From Nematostella vectensis (lineage: Eukaryota; Cnidaria; Anthozoa; Actiniaria; Edwardsiidae): a stretch of DNA of 64,000 bases. The stretch spans positions 11,650,442 to 11,714,441 of the forward strand of contig NC_064045.1 of the NCBI RefSeq assembly GCF_932526225.1, in the 5' to 3' direction. A program made the position numbers and the translations under genes. Below the pieces are notes generated by a model, which worked only from the letters and a program-made list of their open reading frames with translations, had not been told where the DNA came from and made no database searches. Below are positions 60,006 to 64,000 of this stretch, in pieces. How positions within the stretch are numbered: position 1 is the first letter of the stretch; each line of letters begins with the position of its first letter.

Positions 60006-61329
60006 TGGAAATAGGAAAAATTGAAGGCCACTCTTGAGAGAGGAAAAATGCAAAGAAATTAAGGTTATCATGCAGATAACCTGATGAGGGGGAGGGGCTG
60101 GGGGGCAGCCCCACCTCTTTTTGCACTAAAAAGAAAAAAAATAATTAAAAAAAGGAAGACTTTAAAGAAGTTTTTCCATATTTTTATCCATATTTTCCAT
60201 ATTTTTATTTAATTTGTCAGCCCCCCCTCCTCTCCACTTTTCAACATGCTCCATGGTACCTGGTTCTATAATATTCATATTTAACTGAATCATATTGGCT
60301 GTGAGGGGCAGTAGGCATATTTAGGAACAGAGCATTTGATATTTGACAGGGGTAGTGGCTGATCTCCAAATAACAAATTGACCAAGGCTCAGGACCTTAA
60401 AAAAAGCAGCAAGCAAAGACTGGCAGGAAAAATCCATGGGGGAAAAATTGGATGGTAAAACGTCAGGGGAAAAAGTATAAAAAAAGTATCAAATGGTCCA
60501 CCCCTTACCAGGGAGGGAACCGCCGCCTCCCCCTCCCCCCCTCTCCCGCCCCCCCCCCCCCCATTGAGACGCCTTGACCAAATAAGCAAATGTCCCTGAT
60601 AAAAAAAATTATAACAATCTAGGAGATATGCGAAAGAGGGCTAATGGGCATATACCTGTCAACTCTCCCAGTTTTCGCAGGAGAGTCTTTTTTAGCCTTC
60701 ACCTTTTTATAGCCTTCATCTCCATATAATAAAATATAAACTTCCTATACATTTACTGTAAACTCCCAGGAAAACTCAACGATAATTTCTTATACAGTTC
60801 TTGTATTTGAAGTACAATCTCCCGGGTTTTTAGCTTTCAAGGTTGGCAAGTATGAATGAAGCTATGTTTGACAGATTAGGCAGAGGGAGAAGGGGGCGGA
60901 ACACAAAAGAGAAGGGAAGTGTGCAGAGGGAGTTATCACCTAAATAGAAATAGTACATTGTATTGCATTGAGTATGATTTTCATTTGTTATTTTATTTAG
61001 GCAGTGAAGACAATCATAGATGGAAAGAGGGGAATTCATTATGGTTTGGATTTGTCTTAACAGTATTACAGTTACTTGAATTGCTTTAATAATTTTAGTC
61101 GTTCTATAGACGTTTTATCTAAAAAATAATCCTATAAATAGCAATGGTAATGAATGATTTCGAACTAGATACTTAATGGATATAATAAAAGCAAGGTGGA
61201 TAAAAGGGAATCGCTTATGTTATTGGTTGAGTATTTGACTCACAATTACTCAAACAATAAACTAATATAAACATTTATAACGTGGTTTTAAGCTTACCCA
61301 GTTGGAGAAAGTACGAATTCGGAGTTCAT
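38278..61329 (-). CDS. Rho guanine nucleotide exchange factor (SH3-DH-PH-SH3), C-terminal end not found
   Basis: Exons, minus strand: 61329-61298 (ATG), 59210-59134, 52584-52526, 51889-51447, 51055-51021, 50863-50810, 50306-50232, 49216-49115, 48693-48637, 48561-48508, 48117-48070, 47881-47828, 47459-47409, 46248-46159, 45918-45891, 45580-45553, 45454-45407, 42025-41986, 41191-41077, 39403-39194, 38668-38589, 38310-38278. GT-AG sites and phases agree from the third exon through 39194. Split SH3 (RYIAIHEFQ; VGCFPGNFVAID), Ser/Pro-rich linker, DH domain (ELLTSEMSYF; LNSLLLMPIQ; RIPRYELLLKELVKRTDE), PH domain (KRYLFLFDNVLLVSA; EKETWERELKKAI), second SH3 (LNLRQGEEVLVV; GKFGWFPG). It should activate a Rho-family GTPase at membranes or the cytoskeleton. 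The middle of the first SH3, the start of the second, and the 3' end were not located. Exon 59210-59134 has an apparent frameshift. The orthologue is not named. Confidence 0.85.
39688..41072. repeat. 117-bp tandem array in a PH-domain intron
   Basis: About twelve copies; aggaatgagtaccaa recurs every 116-121 bp from about 39900 to 40962. Each unit is two related halves: one with tgtccgttataaagaggtta, one with tgtctgttttatagaggtca. The right edge lies within a few bases of the 5' splice site of exon 41191-41077. Because 117 is a multiple of three, it produces a 187-codon open frame (40381-40944) that is not a gene. Confidence 0.92.
41510..41772. mobile_element. Cloverleaf-like foldback element, 263 bp
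   Basis: Outer inverted repeat of about 45 bp (accctgctagcagag to ctctgttagcagggt, also holding gtttgtttctatcagttcac and its complement). It encloses two further strong hairpins: 41558-41635 (cctcggggacccagggcgtc with its complement) and 41663-41710 (ctctgttctttcgcgttttc with its complement). Flanked by the 7-bp direct repeat ggtggac (41503-41509 and 41773-41779). Confidence 0.88.
42645..42945. repeat. Irregular tandem repeat
   Basis: Four or five partial units built from ctatcagtatgtcacgcg, cgactgctccctcgtacagg and acgctacaatgatacatcat, with nested internal duplications. In the intron between PH exons 45407 and 42025. Confidence 0.75.
44160..44575. repeat. Direct repeat of about 190-bp units
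   Basis: Two to three imperfect units share cgacgtctcaa(a/t)tgaactcg, ctagaggaagtgacattcta and short gtatc(g)gggat(a)c motifs. Intronic. Confidence 0.7.
44914..45016. mobile_element. Inverted-repeat (MITE-like) hairpin
   Basis: Arms ctcggtcaatctcgttcc and ggaaacgagattgagtcgag, continuing through tagagccca/tgggctct, with an inner hairpin cacgtgcctttgtgccagag. Intronic; no clear target duplication. Confidence 0.7.
47089..47395. repeat. 80-bp tandem repeat beside a DH exon
   Basis: About 3.7 units of 80 bp, each made of two related 40-bp halves (gtcaaggtggccacggtagc and gtcaaagcggccacagtagc). It ends about 14 bp from the exon boundary at 47409, on the intron side of its 5' splice site. Confidence 0.88.
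47569..47771. mobile_element. 203-bp palindromic MITE
   Basis: Terminal gcctagtgcacactagc and gctagtgtgcactaggc. The arms extend through cgacataacgacatgggcgc and its complement. Exact 5-bp target duplication ataag (47564-47568 and 47772-47776). Intronic in the Rho GEF gene. Confidence 0.88.
49299..49420. mobile_element. Small inverted-repeat element
   Basis: Arms ttcccacaactctttgcga and tcgcaaagagttgtgggta, with a further partly matched inner part (gcgcgct...aaaccg with cggtttcaagcgc). Intronic. Confidence 0.75.
49486..49783. mobile_element. 298-bp MITE
   Basis: Perfect terminal inverted repeats of 20 bp or more: ttatagccgatttcgatgta and tacatcgaaatcggctataa, continuing with tcgcg/cgcga. 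A second inner match pairs ctgttccgtcagt with ctggcggaacag. Intronic. Confidence 0.85.
49962..50175. mobile_element. 214-bp hairpin MITE
   Basis: Long arms pair agccttctagccggct with agccggctagcaagct, and ggaaatgttttgttttcgaa with its complement; gattctgtggc-type ends meet near the centre. Intronic. Confidence 0.85.
50933..51008. repeat. 17-bp tandem repeat
   Basis: About 4.5 perfect copies of gcgagatatcctatata, ending 12 bp from the 5' splice site of exon 51055-51021 on the intron side. Confidence 0.92.
52738..54205. repeat. 37-45-bp palindromic minisatellite
   Basis: More than 30 units near cacccctaacccactagggg followed by tacctggtagacatga, with length variants that add cacataa. Each unit pairs cccctaa with ctagggg and could form small hairpins. 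The right third (53945-54170) is homogenised to a variant with tagcccactagggtacc. Lies in the large SH3 intron and abuts the 90-bp array. Confidence 0.95.
54243..57583. repeat. 90-bp satellite-like array, about 37 copies
   Basis: Near-identical 90-bp units, for example starting gaacaacgtcaccctaagat and ending agggagcactacatactaca. A few sites vary (accct or acgtt; gcact or gcagt; gaacaa or ataca). The unit length is a multiple of three and lacks a stop in one plus frame, which gives a 1,117-codon open frame; parts of the minus strand are open too. No start context, splice signal or protein family supports coding. Lies in the Rho GEF intron that splits the first SH3 domain. Confidence 0.97.
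57633..57681. repeat. Short perfect hairpin
   Basis: aggcacattgccttaga pairs with tctaaggcaatgtgcct around a short loop. It sits immediately after the 90-bp array. Confidence 0.8.
57775..57990. mobile_element. Hairpin MITE, about 215 bp
   Basis: Inner arms pair ggcctaaagttgatgttt and ttgcaattttacttcc with their complements. The match extends outward at lower identity through aatagaaaatctgg and ccagaaattctatt. The ends fade, so the limits are approximate. Confidence 0.75.
57991..59133. other. Rho GEF intron, no further feature seen
   Basis: AT-rich. I searched the minus strand for the missing middle of the first SH3 domain and did not find a convincing exon. Confidence 0.5.
59933..60002. repeat. 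(TA)n microsatellite
   Basis: About 35 uninterrupted TA dinucleotides in the first intron of the Rho GEF gene. Confidence 0.97.
60003..61297. other. First intron of the Rho GEF gene
   Basis: AT-rich with C- and G-runs near 60530-60562. No exon or RNA gene recognised. Confidence 0.5.
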
Positions 61330-63152
61330 CTCAAATCTACGGATATGTTGTAGGTCAAACAAGATAACTGGTGCAAGATTCCAGATCGTCTTATCTCCCC
61401 GATGCTTCAATTTTCCTCACAGACGCCATCAAATCTCGCACACTGAGAACAATCACGTCGCCACAACTGCGCTTTTTCCGTCTACAAACCACAAAATGAA
61501 CGCACTAATTTTAAAATGTACAATGTCCCTTCCTTGCCGACTTAATTTGTGGTTGAATTTGCGGGATATGTGGACAGAATGGAGGAAATAATGTCGAGTA
61601 TCATGACGAGCTAGAGCAAAACATACCGTGACACAACAAATTGAGGTTGAATAGCTCATAACAATTAGATCTTTAGAATCAATGCATACCGATACATACC
61701 GTTACGGAAAGGAAGTGACGAGGTTCTAGAAGCAGGCATATGTCGAGGAAATCGGTAAGTTCGATAATTGTTTAGGTACTCTTTTCGCAAAGAACAATCG
61801 AAATCCCTCTTGATGGTCGAAGTTTTGGAAATTTGAGATCGAAAAATTTTGCATTTTTGTGGGGGGGGGGAGAGGGGGTGAGCAGCTTTGTAAGTCACGA
61901 GACTTCAATTCATAGTTCATTGAAAATGATTTTTAACAATTCTATACCATAGCAGTAGACATGTGTGGTCAGGATATCCCAACGGTGGAAAAAAAAACAA
62001 CTTTTCGGACATTTAAGATGCAAAATTATATTTTAAGAGGGGTGGGGAGGTCTTGCATTATGCCAAGAGACAAAATATAAACAATACTAGAAGCAAAATT
62101 TATCAATTTATCTTCTTTTAATTTACTTATGATTATAAATTCTATTTATATATTTCTATTGATGAATCTGAAAATATGCCAAATATAACGTTTATGATTT
62201 TGATGGTTCCCTAACCATAATGCTAATGCAATATTTTATAGTTGGATGAAATCAAATATTAAAGGAAATTGAAATGAATTGAGTTCAATTATGATTCTGT
62301 TTAACAACTACAATTTATCTTCTCTCCCAGCCTAGTCCCAGGCACTCTAACCGGGTTTCCTGTGCTCCAAGTGTGCTCCTGTGTGATGTCACAACTCTTA
62401 CCATCCACAGTAAACTCAACCACAAGAAACCTGATAAGAACTCCAGGACTAGGCTGTTTCTCTCCCCCATCTACCTTTGGTGCTAAGACTTTTTTTTGTA
62501 TTATCATAACAAATTAATAGTATGCAGGGACAAGCCCCCCCCCCCCCCCCCCCCAGTTGTCCCGAACTTTTGATCGCAACTTTCTGAACCATTGATTCTT
62601 AAATAATCCAGAGCTGGAAATCTTAAATGTTGAGCGCAAAGAGAGTCCAAGGTCTGGATTAATTTTTAAAGTGCTTGCTATTCGAAATATATTATTAAAA
62701 AGCTAAAAATGGTTGGCATGCTTGCCAAGGACCATTCAGTGGCCCTGAAAGCCTATCTTTAGCCTGTACCACTACCCCACATTCATAAAAAAAGTTGTCC
62801 TTTTGGGAACATCACAGGGGTAGACTGGAGGGTATAATTTTAGGCAGAAGGTTGGAATGGAAGCAGTCCCCTGTAAGCGTGGTGGGGTGGGGGTTTAGGG
62901 GTTTTAAACCCCCCTTGGGCTGCCTTTTTTATTGTCTTCATTGTATCTATTCATTCCAAAATCGTTACGAAGGTAAAATGCTGACGACAAACTTTGGTCA
63001 ACCCCCCCCCCCCTTTGGCAAAAAGCTAGATCTGCCCCTGCTCCCCCAAATTTGCATCACAGAGCACATATAGATACTATGCACTTATCACTATAGCTGT
63101 CTCAGCTACCTATGACATTGTACATAATACTTCATGGATTCAATTCTAAGAA
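61330..63152. other. Intergenic region between Rho GEF and the SGNH hydrolase
   Basis: The left part should contain the Rho GEF promoter and 5' leader (transcribed leftwards). C- and G-runs occur at 61860-61875, 62537-62554 and 63002-63013. A weak inverted repeat (agcctagtccc / ggactaggct) spans 62329-62455. No gene seen. Confidence 0.5.
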
Positions 63153-63158
63153 TTTATT
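63153..63158 (-). promoter_or_regulatory. Polyadenylation signal of the SGNH hydrolase gene
   Basis: AATAAA on the minus strand, 10 bp past the stop codon. Confidence 0.65.
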
Positions 63159-63168
63159 TCTGCTCAAT

Positions 63169-63786
63169 TTATAATAGCAGAGGCCTCAGTGCATCAAATA
63201 TGATCTCCGCCATCCTGTCATAGCCTTGAGGGGTTAAATGTAATCCGTCATCCCAGAATTTATTCAATTCCTCTTCACACAGTCGTTCCCTTGGAAACTC
63301 TTCAGCAAAATCACAGAGAACAACCCTGCCTGCGGATTCATCAGAATAGGCCTTCAACATTTCGTTGACATTTTTCCTTTTCTCTCTTACCCAAGTGACA
63401 GATAGTTCATAGCCCGTTTCCGGTAATGTCAAAGCCACTGTTTTCGTATTTTTATTGTGCTTTAGAAACAATTCGTGTAAATATTTTATCCTTCCAAATA
63501 GTGGTTTTCCCTCTTCGGGTTCTTTGACGCCTAGATCGTTTGTACCTGCGAGAATTATACCAATATCAAATGATTTTTTTCTAAGTTCCTTTCTCAGGTG
63601 AGTTTCCAAATCTGTTGTCGTTTTGCCACTCCAGCCGCTAGTGATGATCTCATAGTTTGAAGCGGGAAGACTTTGAAGTAAGCCTTGGAGTTTGATCGAG
63701 TAGGGATGGAAGCCGAAGCCCATACGATAGTATCCCTCGGTTAAACTATCCCCAAACGCTAGAATCTGCCGAGTTGGTGCAGCCAT
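63169..63786 (-). CDS. SGNH/GDSL-family hydrolase
   Basis: Intact frame of 205 codons from the ATG at 63786, which has a strong context (aaaATGG). The frame stays open upstream to another ATG at 63981, giving 270 codons, but the extra part is basic, low in similarity to the family, and probably leader. The SGNH blocks are in order: GDSLTEGYY (catalytic Ser, about residue 12), SGWSGKTT (block II Gly), AGTNDLG (block III Asn), and DDGLHLTPQGY near the C-terminus (catalytic Asp and His). These enzymes hydrolyse esters or lipids; the substrate is not predictable here. No signal peptide is evident in the 205-residue form, so it is probably cytosolic. Confidence 0.92.
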   Translation of the reverse strand: MAAPTRQILAFGDSLTEGYYRMGFGFHPYSIKLQGLLQSLPASNYEIITSGWSGKTTTDLETHLRKELRKKSFDIGIILAGTNDLGVKEPEEGKPLFGRIKYLHELFLKHNKNTKTVALTLPETGYELSVTWVREKRKNVNEMLKAYSDESAGRVVLCDFAEEFPRERLCEEELNKFWDDGLHLTPQGYDRMAEIIFDALRPLLL

Positions 63787-64000
63787 TTTGGACTCAACAC
63801 GGTATATCCCGAACAAGAAGAGACGAGACTTTTGACTGTAAGAGGAAGCTCGACGTTTTTTTTGCTTTCGAGAATATAGGATACTACGAACTAGAGGATG
63901 TGATATGGCTCCGAGGAGAAAGGATGCTGAGACGGAAGAAAAAAATTCAGGAGTCTGGATTTCGACTTCCGCTTTTGCCACAGGGGTTCCAAGAAGGACC

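Noticed and set aside
62329-62455. Possible MITE with agcctagtccc / ggactaggct ends
   Set aside because: Flanks share ttctctccc but the spacing is asymmetric; noted only as a weak inverted repeat.

Overview
The window looks like nuclear DNA of an invertebrate animal, most plausibly an anthozoan cnidarian such as a coral or sea anemone. It is AT-rich, has spliced genes with GT-AG introns, carries animal-type genes (a glycogen-targeting PP1 subunit, an alkyladenine DNA glycosylase, a Rho GEF), and is full of degraded retroelements, foldback elements and minisatellites. No species marker is present, so the phylum is an inference.

Left half (1-27 kb). The main structure is an imperfect direct duplication. 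A block at about 2.8-14.3 kb recurs at about 18.0-27.25 kb. Each copy carries a long-TIR element, a single-exon PPP1R3-like gene (PP1 glycogen-targeting subunit with a CBM21 domain) and, just downstream, an MPG gene (3-methyladenine / alkyladenine DNA glycosylase) in two recognised exons. Copy 1 has both genes intact. Copy 2 keeps PPP1R3, but its MPG has a 17-bp deletion that shifts the frame before the catalytic domain. Only copy 1 holds a broken Penelope-like element whose two ends are inverted 420-bp arms, each with a hammerhead-ribozyme-like motif. Only copy 2 holds a 244-bp MITE. Between the copies lie an 89-bp minisatellite and a displaced copy of the 3' LTR and flank of the Gypsy element found at 30-35 kb.

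Middle (27-38 kb). This stretch is mostly transposon: a minus-strand LINE 3' fragment, then a degraded Ty3/Gypsy element with 5-bp target duplications and a 363-bp MITE nested in its integrase, then flanking repeats and a 284-bp inverted-repeat element.

Right half (38-61 kb). One large minus-strand gene encodes a Rho-family GEF. I could chain about 22 exons: SH3 (split), a Ser/Pro-rich linker, DH (Dbl homology), PH and a C-terminal SH3. Its introns host most of the tandem arrays (a 37-copy 90-bp array, a 37-bp palindromic array, a 117-bp array ending at a splice donor, 80-bp and 17-bp arrays) and at least six hairpin MITEs. The first SH3 exon carries an apparent +1 frameshift in this sequence.

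Right end. A minus-strand SGNH/GDSL hydrolase gene (63169-63786) is intact. The genes are independent; apart from the duplicated PPP1R3/MPG neighbours I see no functional clustering.
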